Source of the DNA: Citrus sinensis
Lineage: Eukaryota; Streptophyta; Magnoliopsida; Sapindales; Rutaceae
Assembly (NCBI RefSeq): GCF_022201045.2
Contig: NC_068560.1
Coordinates: forward strand, 30,397,501 to 30,461,500
DNA: 64,000 bases
Direction: 5' to 3'
The notes beneath the pieces are model-generated. The model was not told the origin of the DNA. It did not search any database and saw only the letters and a program-made list of their open reading frames with translations. Shown here one piece after another: positions 11,676 to 22,968 of this stretch. The translations under genes were made by a program, and so were the position numbers. How positions within the stretch are numbered: position 1 is the stretch's first letter; every line of letters starts with the position of its first letter.

Positions 11676-11932
11676 ACAGGAAATTCTTAGCTTCATTATG
11701 TTTGGAATGTCTTCGTTCTTTTATGTAGATGGGCAAACATAAAACTTTACTGGATCAATAATGTATAGTGTTTAGTTAGGTTATACTAGCTACAGGAAAT
11801 GCTTAGCTTCCACATTTAATTAGTATGTGTCATTATCTTCATTATGTTTTAATTTTTTTTTGTTGATTTGTTCTTTTATATAGATGGGGAAATGTATAAC
11901 TTTACTGGGATTTAATAATGTGCAGTGTTTAG
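11676..11932. repeat. Diverged tandem duplication, units of roughly 100-140 bp
   Basis: Two copies share, in order, CTACAGGAAAT-CTTAGCTTC, TTCATTATGTTT, TTCTTTTAT-TAGATGGG, ACTTTACTGG, and AATAATGT followed by AGTGTTTAG. The first spans about 11676-11771 and the second about 11789-11932; the second has an insertion of about 30 bases. They lie in the 3' UTR or just beyond the PP2-A10-like gene. Confidence 0.75.
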
Positions 11933-12189
11933 AAAATCTATACTCTACTATTGTTAATGACTTCGAAAGAGAAAAAAATGTAGTAGTCTAAACTCTCTTT
12001 CAGCTCTTGATATTTATGATCCTTGTCAATTCCGTGGCCACAATTAAGACTGGATAGAAATTGTGAAGTAGAAATACATATTTGATGAAACATAAAAATT
12101 GGAACTGACTGCGGGCTATAGCCGAGGTGAGATTTTTTTTTTTTTAACCAAACCAACAAAAAAAAAAAAATGTAGTTGAGAAGTAACAA

Positions 12190-12256
12190 GAGCCAGTGGC
12201 CCTTGGGTTCAACAGCTCTCTCCCTTGAAAAGGCAGGAGGTCATGGGTTGGGATGA
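12190..12256 (+). repeat. tRNA-derived SINE-like fragment
   Basis: Contains AGCCAGTGGCCCTTGGGTTC followed by GCTCTCTCCCTTGAAAAGGC and AGGTCATGGGTT, which resembles the box A to box B region of plant tRNA-derived SINEs. Box B is degraded (GGTTGGGAT). No poly-T/A tail or target duplication could be tied to it. Confidence 0.35.
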
Positions 12257-13799
12257 GGATGGGGTCTCTGTATTTACAATTTTAAATGCAAATATGCAAT
12301 TGTTGTTGCAATACATTTGTGAATATTTCTATTTTTCTTTGTTCATTTGTAAAGTGGCAACAGACTCCTTGGACTGTGATAGGGTCATGGTTTTTCGAGT
12401 TCGAAGGCTCTGTGGGTGTGTTGTGGCTGAATATTCAGAAGTGGGACAACTGTCGCTTTAGTTCTAAATTTTCTGTTAAGGTGATTCTTCCTGTTTTGTT
12501 TCATTTGGGAGGAGGAATGTGGATTGACTGTTGCTTAAAACTATATCGTCTTGATCCAAATGCATTTGTTCAAATCTGAAATATAAACTTTCAATCAGTA
12601 AAAAATTCTAAAACACAACTGCTGATGAATTCTTGAGGATTGCAAGTGGGTGTTGATTCTGCAGAATTAGAGAGGATGGGCGGATGATTTCTGGTTTAGC
12701 ATTGAGTAAACTTTCATGATCTTCGATGCGGATGGCACAATCATATCATATAAAAGTGAATATTTCTTTCAAAGGAGCTAGTAACTTAGGACTCACCTTT
12801 ACTTATTAGCCAATGGATTTTATTGAAACAAACACTTGCAATTGCCTGTATAGGAATGGCTTTATGTGGTGAGGTGGTTCTTATAAGAAATGGCTTTCGG
12901 CATCTTATAGTTTTCGATCTATAGATCCTTTAAGTTTTGGTGATGGAAGAAAGGAAGCTCAAAACTGCTAAGAGTAGTTAGAATTGAAAGATGGCTTTGA
13001 ATTGTGCAATCATTGTGGATTCCTGGTGGAAGAATTTTGACTGGTTTGAAGCTTTAGGGGTAATGCAATTGGTCAGTCACTGTTAGTTAGTATTACCAGT
13101 TTACCACTACCCAATTTGTTACTTTTTCTCTGTTTTTTTGGATGGCTACAATCCACAAACATATCATGGCTCTTTTTGAAATTAAAGTTCGATAAAATGT
13201 TTGCTAAATACTATTTATTGTATCTTAAAAGTTCAGTTAATTTAATTATATCATTGTATGATGAAAATTTTATTATATTTTTATTAATTATGTTAAAATT
13301 ATTATTTAAATTTTATATTTACTATGTACTATTAATTTTTATTTTATAATTAAATTTTTTTTCAAAAATAATTGTAACTTACCTTAATACCAAACAGACT
13401 CGTATTTCTTTTGATGAAAGGGGGAAAGAGCAGGTTCAAACTCAATATTATTAGGACTTAGGAGCACCGACCCATTCCTGGACTACAAGTGCGAGGCCCC
13501 AAAGCACTAATACCACTACTTGAACAAGCTCCGAGAGTTTAATAATCGAATTTTATCAAGAATAAAAACATGAGGACATCCGATCAGAGGGATTGAAACT
13601 GCTGATGCTTAAAAAGATCTATTAAATGGCACCAAATCCGAACCAGCGACCACGTGATAGATCTGTACATATATTTATTATATTTATCAGTATTATCACC
13701 AACCAATCGGCACCCATCGATACCACTCAGTCAAGTAATAAATGTCATTAGTCTTCATTCATTTTATTATAAATGGATGCAGATACAGAGAGAGGAGGA

Positions 13800-14271
13800 T
13801 CATGGGCTGTGGTCCTGAGTATAGATATAATCCACATGAGCAGCTAGAGTCCTTCTAATCAAGCATCCATCTCCATCTTTTCCCACTCCTTCACAGCTCT
13901 CTTCTACCTGAAGAATAATAAAAATAACGATATGATAATATATATATAATTATCATGGGTCTTAAATTAGATCAGGTCCACCGTGAAGCACTGATAATAA
14001 CTCCACGATCATAAAGACAAATGGTAAATATATACGTATTGTTATGATTAGATGGTTGTCATTAGTGCACCACCGTAGAACTGATCCAACTTAGCCACTA
14101 CCTATGGGAAGTAATCTAAAATAAAAAAAATGGACGTACCATTCCGAGTTGAGTTTTAAGAGAGTGACCAGGGACAGCCAGAGTGGTGTCCGGACGAGCG
14201 GCGGCATAGTTTATTAACATGAAGCAGCAGACGAGGGCTATGGCGATAACTAGGCTCCTAAATTTATTCAT
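13800..14271 (-). CDS. PSK: Phytosulfokine (PSK) precursor
   Basis: Two exons on the minus strand, 14271-14140 and 13907-13800, joined across a 232-base GT-AG intron in phase 0, encode 79 residues. Residues 1-25 form a signal peptide (basic MNKFR start, hydrophobic core, NYAAA-like cleavage region). The C-terminal part holds Cys49 and Cys59, an RRTLAAH block and the hormone pentapeptide YIYTQ at residues 71-75. Asp70 precedes it, as needed for tyrosine sulfation by TPST. PSK is a disulfated secreted pentapeptide released by proteolysis and perceived by PSKR leucine-rich-repeat receptor kinases; it promotes cell growth and modulates defence. TATAAAA (minus strand, 14347-14341) lies about 70 bases before the ATG. 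Precursor length and motif order are normal for the family. Both exons are short and easily overlooked. Confidence 0.95.
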
Positions 14272-14340
14272 GTTGTTTTTGTTCTTCTTCTAATTAATCA
14301 AATTTCTGTGTCTTGTTCGGTTGTGTCTGTATCAACTCAT

Positions 14341-14347
14341 TTTTATA
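14341..14347 (-). promoter_or_regulatory. TATA box of the PSK gene
   Basis: Minus-strand TATAAAA, about 70 bases upstream of the PSK start codon. This is a plausible distance for a short plant leader. Confidence 0.55.
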
Positions 14348-15130
14348 CATACAGTTTCAGTGGGAATCTACAGAGCCAACTGATTTTCATTGTTGGTTAC
14401 CTTAAACAATGTGTACAAAATTTTTACCCGGTCCCAATAAATTAATTGCTCATTGGCATAATAGGAAATGGCAAACGGGCCATCGTTAATGATTCAGTCG
14501 CAGACAGCTCTCCATTTTACCAAATAGACTATATAATAACTCTTACTTTCCATATTCCCATTGTTTCCAATACGTATTATTTTGTTTCATCATCCGAATC
14601 ACACAGCATATGCCACGTAATTCAATTTCAACCATGTTATTAATAATCCCTGGAATTAACGTTACATGTAGTTGTTGGATATTTGTAGCACGTTATTTAT
14701 TATTTGAATGTGGACGTTTTCCCCGGGAGATGACCCGCCTTTGTAAAGAGAATACAGCAAAATCAGATCTTTCTCAGAAGTTCATAGAAATTTTGTCCAC
14801 ACGGTAAAAGGGTTATCAACGATCTAATCGGCCTGGGTTTGATGCACAGAAGCCCAAGCGGGGAAAGCGATCCAAAAGAACTTGTTTCTGTGCAAGCAGC
14901 TCTAAAAGTTCTTACATGGATTGGCCAATCAAAGAAATTACATAACTTTAATCTCCCTGTTACTAATATAAGAAAAATTTAATCAAGTATGTCTAGCATG
15001 CTCTAGATTTATAGGTACTATGTATATAATTTATATAAAAATTAATCATGAGATCACCCAAGTGGGTAAACTTATGATGACAAGCACTTTCATCTTGGGT
15101 CTCATCATTCTCTTCAATTTCTTATTAGTC

Positions 15131-15136
<6 letters not shown>

Positions 15137-15162
<26 letters not shown>
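15137..15162. repeat. TA microsatellite
   Basis: Uninterrupted run of about 13 TA units. Confidence 0.95.
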
Positions 15163-15579
15163 CATACACTTTCGTCTCCATTATCCTTAATCCTTATTGC
15201 CTATCATATTTCATATATGATTAATTTTCTCGTGTATCTATAAAGCAAGCCACGCGCGGACCATATTATCATTTCACCATATTTTCTGAGGGATACATAA
15301 AGGCCATATGCGCGATTAATTATTGACGCCTCTATAATTTGATATATTTGTCCTTTACCATATTCTTTATTTGCATGAGGGTTTCGCCCAATAATATTTT
15401 AATTGATATGAATCTTAGTTTATAATATGACTTTTTGCTAAGAAATTAACTATTTAATTTTGTGAAATGGAGGATGTTTCCCAAATAATTAATTATTATA
15501 TAGTAGTATTACACTTACCAAATAAAGAACCAAATTTTATTTTACTGCTATTCAGTATTACGTAATATAATATAAATTA

Positions 15580-16061
15580 GGAATGTTATCATATGTCATT
15601 TCACTATCAAAGTTTTCTAGACAATTAGTTTTACCCACTTATTATTTTAGTTTTTATCATTTTACCATTAAATCATTAAAGTCAACAGAATTTTTAACAA
15701 AAATTATATTAAAAGTCTATTACACTCTTAAACTATACAAGTGTAATCTAACCCTCTAAATTATAAAAATATAAAATTACTTATAACAAATAAATAATAC
15801 TTTTATCAATTGATTATTTTATACATCTAAAATAATTAATGGATAAAATTGTAAATATTATACCCTGTGAAATTCGTAAAATACTTAATATACTTTTTAA
15901 AAAAATATCCTTACGACATAAGCTAATTTATTAATGGAGTTAATGATTTGGTGGTAAGATAATAGAGATTAAAACATTAAGTGAGAAAACGTAATTGCCA
16001 AAAAATTTTAAAAATAAATTGATATGTCTAAAAATATTAAGTTATAAAATGATAATATTCT
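15580..16061. mobile_element. Fold-back MITE, Mutator-like, with 9-bp TSD
   Basis: The ends are GAATGTTATCAT (15581) and, on the minus strand, GAATATTATCAT (16060). The inverted similarity continues through a TAGACAAT/TAGACATATCAAT block, CACTTA-T-TTTTA, TTATCTTACCA/TTATCATTTTACCA and AAATCATTAA over about 110-130 bases per arm. Flanks 15571-15579 and 16062-16070 are both TATAAATTA, a perfect 9-bp duplication. No coding capacity. Confidence 0.75.
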
Positions 16062-16259
16062 TATAAATTACAAATATTTATTCGCTATTAAATAGATCTA
16101 TCATTTACTTTTATAGCAAGTTAGCAATCAATGATCGATTTTGACAATGGGACGGTGTGATGGCGATGCATCATTTGCCCTGTGTATCCCTCACGTTTTC
16201 CGTTGTTGTTGGTAACAATTTTTACATTACATAATTAATTTATATATGGGTTCCTCTAT

Positions 16260-16285
16260 GATGCTGTAAATATTTTTACAGCATC
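16260..16285. repeat. Short perfect hairpin
   Basis: GATGCTGTAAA and its exact reverse complement TTTACAGCATC are separated by a 4-base loop. It may be the end of a degenerate MITE or a chance palindrome; no conserved miRNA sequence is seen. Confidence 0.6.
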
Positions 16286-17663
16286 AATAATGTATTAATT
16301 CTGAACCATTAGATCTAATTAATGGTATACAATATTTGTACTAAAAAAATAATTTAAAAATAATGGTAACCGTTCAAGTGGATATATAATTTTTGTAAAA
16401 TAATTGTGACCACCCTTCGAATTTGAAACAATTTCACTTAAATAGTATATTTTATTTAAAATTACTTTTCAGCCCTCCTTTAAATTTGTAATATGATAAT
16501 TTTTTTTAAATAAATCTTCCAAAATCAGTTACCATTAAGTATAAAATATAATATCAAGTATGTTATTTAACACAAAGTCTTGCAATAATTTGTATTGTAT
16601 GAATTTAATTACAAACCACTAATACCTAAACAATAATGATAATAGAAAGCATTGCAATAAACGATTTTATATGTGTTTTATTAATAATACTATATGAGTC
16701 ACAACAAATGAGAAATATTTTATTCACCAATTATTATTGAAAAATATATATGTCTATATAACTATAGAGTGAGAAATATTTTGATTTAAATTTTTATCAA
16801 AAATTAAACTATTTATTTCATGCAATTTAATGGTGGAGGATATAATATTATGAAATGGTGCTTTGACTTTCAATATCAACCATTAGACTATGAGATATTA
16901 GTGGCTCAAATATTGTACCAAAATTTTAAGTTAAAGTATCACAAACCATATCTTTATAATGGAAATATAAAAACATACAATGATTTTTTTCCTCATTTTG
17001 TCCATTAAATATTATTTGATGTAATATTTATTTATTGTCACTATTAATTATCATAATAAAAGTAATGACTCTTCGTAGCATATAAATTTTATAATTACTA
17101 TCAAATAATAACAATAAAATAATCTTTCATGATTCATAAACTAAAGTTAATTAGGAATATGTGTTAGATTTAACTTTTATGAAATTAACAAAGTGAAATT
17201 TGAAAATAAAATGAAAACAAGCTTGTGAAAGTTAAATTTTATAAGGCTGAGATAATTTCCTACTATGTCAATAAAAATCTAAAAATATAAATGATTTTCT
17301 TTCACTTTTGTTCCCATGTAAATATTATTGAAGGCAATATTTTATTTATTGTCACTATTAACTATCATAACGTTGAGAAAATATGTTACGTGCAACGAAA
17401 ACATTGCTAACATTAACACAAAACTTGTTACAAGCAACGCAAAATTAGTGCCCTTCAACAACATACCGTATGAATCACAAACTTAACAAATAACAAAATA
17501 CGTAGTAGAAGTGACGACGCGAAAGAAAGAACTTGATTGCACGGGTCCCAGAACACACAGCCATCCCATGCACGATCATGATCAATGGCTGTCTTGTGGG
17601 GTAGCTGATAATAATTACGACGTGCATATGTTACTTAATATGTCCTCGACATTAACTTTATTT

Positions 17664-17665
<2 letters not shown>

Positions 17666-17699
<34 letters not shown>
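17666..17699. repeat. AT microsatellite
   Basis: About 17 TA units followed by AAGACG. Confidence 0.95.
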
Positions 17700-17701
<2 letters not shown>

Positions 17702-17933
17702 ACGATATTAATTATATCTATGCGGAAAAGCTAATCAATAATATACATGTCATACTCAATAAGATGATAGCAATAGCGCAGCTCCGTTGAGTCCAGCCTC
17801 AGGGGCAGGCACTTAATAATTTGTTCAAAATAAACTTCTTTAAGTCCCATAAGAACGAACGTATTTACTAAGAGCAGCAGCAGCAGCAGCCAGCAGGAGG
17901 TGCTTTGATTGATTTCTGGTCCGTCCTCTCTCG

Positions 17934-18281
17934 ATGGCAGCGGCTACCTCCTCCAGTGGCACTTGTGGGGGCTTATTCAGCTATAGGTCAAGTTCGGAGG
18001 ACCCCAAAATTCGAGGCTCGTCGGGCCACGGCCACGGCGGCTCGCCCGGGGCCGGTTGCGTGGCCATGTGGTTCGTCAACGGTGTGGCGTCGGCTTTCTT
18101 TGCTTCTTTAGAGCGCTGTTCTTGCATCCGCATAGCCACCGCCGAAGACGACGTGGATCAGGAAAACGACGTGCCGTTGATTCACAACGATGGGAATGTA
18201 ATCGTGAGGCCGCATGATATTGATGGCGGCACCCGCAGGAGAAGGGCGACTGCAAAAGGAAAAGGCAAGAACAAGGGATAA
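17934..18281 (+). CDS. Small uncharacterised plant protein (115 aa)
   Basis: ATG at 17934, TAA at 18279-18281, single exon. The N-terminus is Ala/Ser-rich (MAAATSSSG), followed by a Gly/His-rich stretch (GSSGHGHGGSPG). The central hydrophobic block (CVAMWFVNGVASAFFASLERC, about residues 42-62) then runs into CIRI, an acidic stretch (about 70-78) and a lysine/arginine-rich tail (RRRRATAKGKGKNKG). GC content and codon use are clearly higher than in the spacer, which supports it as a gene. A CAG-type repeat lies in the leader (about 17876-17893). The amphipathic F/A segment with paired Cys looks like a conserved plant-specific small protein, but I cannot name the family or a function. A second frame over the same bases is judged a shadow. 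Confidence 0.6.
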   Translation: MAAATSSSGTCGGLFSYRSSSEDPKIRGSSGHGHGGSPGAGCVAMWFVNGVASAFFASLERCSCIRIATAEDDVDQENDVPLIHNDGNVIVRPHDIDGGTRRRRATAKGKGKNKG

Positions 18282-20541
18282 AGCTCAATTAATATTATAC
18301 TGTTATTTATTAGGTACGTGAAAATTTTATATATGGGTAATGGGTTCTCTCTCTCTTTTTTTTTTTTTCCTTTTTTTCAAAATTAATATGTCATTATTGT
18401 CATGTTCATGTGGTTCCTCTGGCCTTGTGGGATAATTTAAATACGTGTTAATTGAATATGATCAAAGTGAATGAAATAAACAATTATTTTCATCATCTAT
18501 TTAACATATATGAGTGTGAGTGTGAGTGTGTGTTTTCATTTATAAAAGTTATATTCCATAATTACGTAGTGCTATATATACGTGTCATTTCTGGGGATCG
18601 ATTTTTAACTTGCTTATCATTTTATTAACTAATTAATTTTGTGGATTAATTAGGTGATTATTTTGGGATTGAATATTACAGTTTAATCACAGAGATGAGA
18701 TCCTTCTGTCAATCAAAGTCTACTATACAAAAAAATCTAATTAAGAAGAAACATACGGTATAGATATACATTTTTTTTTTTTTTTTGCAGAATCTCTTTG
18801 TCCCTGGGGGTCAGTCTGAAGGATGAAAATGCAATCCACCATGCATTGATTTATCGTTTCCTGGATTCGAAAGATTCAAACGTTTTCTTTCTTATTACAT
18901 ATTCGAAATTAAAGAGGAAGGTGCGGATTTGACTGCCATTATATTAAATTTAAAAAATAAAAAAAAAATAATTTTTCTATAATCCCACCACTAGTGAGAG
19001 TTTATTAGTGTTGGTTATCAAGTTGCTATTATTGGTTCAAGCTAGTTTCATTTTTTCACCTTGTTATCATAATAGGGTTGGTGGGAAAGCAACTGAAAAT
19101 GAAATCTCCCTCGACAATTATTAACCATCAACAAAAATTAGTGTTAATTATAAAGTTCATTAATTGTTTTTAACTCTAAATTTTAGCTATTAAGAAAAAA
19201 ATATATTGGGCTTCTTTTTTTTTTTTTAATGTTTTGTGCTGTTATTGTGTTTAACATTGAAGCGTTGGGAGAATTCTAGCGAATATTTTTGGTGCGTAGT
19301 CTCTTTTGGTTTCAGACAGCTGGTAGTCTAAGCCTATACCGTCACAATGCATGCACATGTCCCCTTTAAGTTTTAATTTAACGTTACCAATACTGAGGGT
19401 AAATTAAAGAATTATAAAAAATAAAAAAAAGAAAAGAAAAGGCAAAGCATGAACACGAAAGTCTAAAAGCTGATTTAAAAGTAAATTCAAAACTGCTTTT
19501 GGGCTTTTGGCTACGATGTTGAATGATGTCGCCACACTCAATTGTCATACACATCAGTTACCTTCACGATCATATCGATCGTTTGTTGGCCAAAGTCTCC
19601 TTTTACTTTTGTTTTTATCTTTTCTCCTTTATAGACATCAAGATCAAGGCTGAGGGAATCCAAAGATAAGTTGTCGTCCTTAAGACGAACTGAGTATTTG
19701 CTGTTTTTTTTTTTTTTTATTTATTTTTAACTATAGTAGATTTCACCAACTCAATTAAATGACACCCACAAAAGTTAATATGAATAACTTTCCTAATTAA
19801 ATATTCAAAGAGATTGATCTCGCGCAAACTCTTCATTTCACCTAGAAGATCACTTCGCGAAAGTACTCAAATCTACTTTTTTTAAAGTTTTTTTATTTCT
19901 CAGTGATGTTGAATGTTTGAGTGAACTCAACTAAGGTTTAATTGTTTAGTTAGTGAAAACAAAGCCCAAAATCTAGCTTACCATGGCATCATGTGATAGT
20001 GTTATTCTCTTAAAACAAATTTTTACTTTTACTTATAAAAAAAAAAGGGAAAAAAAAAGTGCCAAAATGTAATTGGATCTAAAGTCATCGAATCCGAACG
20101 CCTTTGAAAGAACATGTTTTAATATACATTCAGTTGAAATTTCCTCATCAATACAAATTTGAACTACTACAACAAATACAATTCAAAGTTGATTATATAT
20201 TTTGTAACCTCACAAATAAATTACACTAGTAAATAATATAAAATTGATTTAATTGCAAATGCAATTCATAGGATACATATTAAACTTTACAAAAGATTTT
20301 AGTTCTCTCTTTCTTATTTTTATTATATGTTCAAATGTTTAAGTCCTCTAACTAAGTAATTTTCAAATATTTTTATTTGATTAATCACCCAAATTTAAAT
20401 CTTAAGAACGTTAAGAGATAAAATTAATCACACAACTGTTTTAAACTTCATCATAACTAACCGGTAGAAAATAAAAAAATACATAAAAATAAAACAGACA
20501 TCACAGGCGGGCCAACGCGACAGGCCGGGCGGCCCGGTTAT

Positions 20542-20625
20542 AGCTAATGATTGTTCTAAACGCTAATCACTGCCATTAGATAAGGCCCACAAATCCAGCT
20601 GGCTAATGATTGTTCTAGACGCTAA
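20542..20625. repeat. Short direct duplication
   Basis: GCTAATGATTGTTCTAAACG at 20542 recurs as GCTAATGATTGTTCTAGACG at 20602, with one mismatch and a ~60-base period. Confidence 0.85.
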
Positions 20626-22430
20626 GCAAATTAGAGAGCATAGAAGATTCCAGATCAGTAGAGGTTTTAGAAGGAAGATTAAATTGGCAAAACCAACTGT
20701 GTATCTATCATTGCGGATTTCATTTTAAATTGAATAAAATAGACCGACCATAAATTTCCAACCGTCAAATTAAAAAATTATATATCAAAATTGAAAATTT
20801 AAAGAAACTTGAAAAAGGAAAAAATAAATAAAATTACTATGGGACCCGCAGACCACTGCCTTCGCAAATTTGGTTTCTTTCAACAGCCATGGGAAGCAAC
20901 TGATTGGAGATCCTCTTATCAGCATGCCTTTTTTATTCCAATCACAGTAATGGCCTTTCCCTTGTGTTACATACGTGTCGTGTTTTCATATAATTAAGGA
21001 AAACAACGTAAAATTTTTTAGATCCACACAAATATAGTTGGAGATTGTTGGGGGCCCTTATCAATCCCCTCGAACGAAACTACTGTCAGACTCTGATCCT
21101 TTCGTCCTAAATATCTAAATTATTTCATTATCACATTTTATCTATTAGGGTCTAGTTTTAATACCACTTGTTGGGAGACTTAGGATAAAATTTATAAGTA
21201 TCTAACACAAAAGATTAGTCTTTTAGATGGAATAACCGATCTCCTTATGAACCCAAGTATCTTCCATTTATTAGTCAATGTAGGACACAACTCAACAGAG
21301 ATACAGACGTGAAAGAATTGAGTTACTTGCGTGCTAGTACCATAAACGAAAAAGAAGATAACGGAACATTAATGTTAAGTCATTTATTTAGCAATTTGCT
21401 TAAGCAAAACTGATCATTAAATTAAATTGATTAATTTTATGATTAACTGTGGGTGAACCGGCGGTATTGTTTTCACAATGGAATAACAAAACGAAGCCAA
21501 ACAAAAACAACAGAAAAAAGATTAAGGTGGTGGTCGATGACATTCTCAGAAAAAGGCAGCAGGAATCTTAATTGAATTGTTTTTACATGAGCGGCCGCAT
21601 GCACATGCACATTAAGCCAACTTCACTTCGTGAGTAAAACAGGGTGAGATTTAATTAATTAGATGTCAATTAATGTCTAACTATATATATATATAACTGT
21701 AGAACGTGAGCATGCTGCATGCATGCATGTTAGCCTCCACTATACGAACCTTTTAGCCAAAAACCTAACATGCCCCATCCAAACTAACTGCACGCCCACA
21801 TTAAGAATTAAAACTCCTATACATCCCGTTACCCCTTTTTTATAGCGACCTCGTATCGAAAACATTATTTTATTTTTACGGACGAGAAAATTTATCCATT
21901 AAATATCAACCTTTTTGATATTCGGATGGCTGCAAATATAAAAACATAAATGCACATTCAAACTCAACTTAAATACGAAAGCTTGGTGTATGGAATCTTA
22001 ATCTTATACTATTCTAACATATTCGTGCATGGAGTATATATGATCGATCATGCATGCTTAGGCCATCAAATAAAACAATAACACAGCCCTTTTTTTTTTA
22101 TTTTTTATTTTATATAGCATTTCTGACCTCACTCGCGTATCCCATACGACATTGTGGCTACCTGTCCGATAAACATAGCAGTCATCCCTAGTCTTTATTT
22201 TATTTTTAAGTATATTGTTTTGTTTGATTCTTCGTGATTAAGCTAGCCCTAGCTAGCTTAACTCTTCTACTGATGGCCCCCCACCTGACGATAAAGCAAA
22301 TTAACAATAGCACCCCCACCACCTCACAACTTACATGTTATGGGTTTTACTTTTTAATGCTCTTTTACAAAAGTGCCCCCACTCTCCAAAGTCTTTGCTT
22401 AATTGGACCCACATCCACCTTTTCTACCTC

Positions 22431-22438
22431 TATAAATA
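22431..22438 (+). promoter_or_regulatory. TATA box of the bZIP gene
   Basis: TATAAATA at 22431, 115 bases before the bZIP ATG and in a locally CT-rich context, as expected of a plant core promoter. Confidence 0.6.
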
Positions 22439-22545
22439 CTCATCTCTTACATTTGCTTCTTCCCTTTTCCCCTCCTTTCCTTTCATCTCCCTCCTGTTCA
22501 TTAATTCATTCTTGATTAATTAGTTCCTGTCTCGCTATATCAATA

Positions 22546-22968
22546 ATGTTCTTAGGTGAAGAAGCAGCGGCTCAGTTCCAGTTACCGGTTCTTGAAACCA
22601 GGTTCACCGCCGATGATATCCAAGAATGGTTATCTGATCTCTTCCAGTCAAACTCCGGTTCTTCGGAGGGGTCAACTCGGGCGGTTTACTCCGATGATGA
22701 GAGGAAGAAGAGGCGCATGATATCGAACCGGGAGTCAGCCCGGCGGTCCCGCTGGCGAAAGAAGAAGCAATTAGAAGATCTCACCGAGGAACTGAACCGG
22801 TCGGCAGTAGAGAACCAGGTGCTGAAGAACGAGTTGAACATTGTATTAAACCAGTGTTACCTACTATGGAGAGAGAACGAGCAGTTAACATCTGAGTACG
22901 TTGCTTTGCGGACAAGACTCTCCAATCTTTATCGGATCTTAGGCTCCATGCAGACGCCGTCACAATAG
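22546..22968 (+). CDS. Small bZIP transcription factor (group S-like)
   Basis: Intronless ORF of 140 residues starting at the ATG at 22546. The basic region (about 53-74) contains N61RESARRSR69, the invariant N-x7-R pattern that contacts ACGT-core DNA. A zipper follows with d-position residues L79, S86, L93, V100, L107, L114 and L121. The N-terminus (FTADDIQEWLSDLFQ) is a short acidic/hydrophobic segment that could activate transcription. Small size, no intron and a position of the zipper close to the C-terminus place it with the S-type plant bZIPs, similar to those called basic leucine zipper 4. Dimerisation with group C partners is known for that class but not shown here. I did not find the sucrose-responsive uORF of the S1 group in the leader. 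Confidence 0.93.
   Translation: MFLGEEAAAQFQLPVLETRFTADDIQEWLSDLFQSNSGSSEGSTRAVYSDDERKKRRMISNRESARRSRWRKKKQLEDLTEELNRSAVENQVLKNELNIVLNQCYLLWRENEQLTSEYVALRTRLSNLYRILGSMQTPSQ

Larger units (their letters stand above)
11526..13799. other. Spacer downstream of the PP2-A10-like gene
   Basis: It contains a direct duplication (11676-11932), a SINE-like fragment (12190-12256) and AT-rich DNA at 13190-13390. ORFs at 12225-12579 lack any recognisable domain and overlap each other in different frames. 12640-13080 looks like degenerate coding-type sequence but could not be assigned. Confidence 0.5.
14272..17933. other. Spacer between the PSK gene and the small-protein gene
   Basis: It holds the PSK promoter, a TA microsatellite (15137-15162), a long-TIR element (15580-16061), a small perfect hairpin (16260-16285), an AT microsatellite (17666-17699) and AT-rich filler. 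Open frames at 14446-14807 and 16820-17008 show no domain and I do not support them as genes. Confidence 0.55.
18282..22545. other. Spacer upstream of the bZIP gene
   Basis: No gene is recognised. It contains a partial duplication at 20542-20625 and, at 21020-21320, a dispersed-repeat-like segment (TAATACCACTTGTTGGGAGAC and neighbours) common in plant retroelement debris. The last ~300 bases are the bZIP promoter and leader. Open frames at 20809 and 22234-22523 lack domains; the latter overlap the bZIP leader. Confidence 0.5.

Noticed and set aside
21020-21320. Possible LTR end with TTGTTGGGAGACTTAG
   Set aside because: It resembles common plant repeat debris, but no termini, duplication or internal region could be defined.
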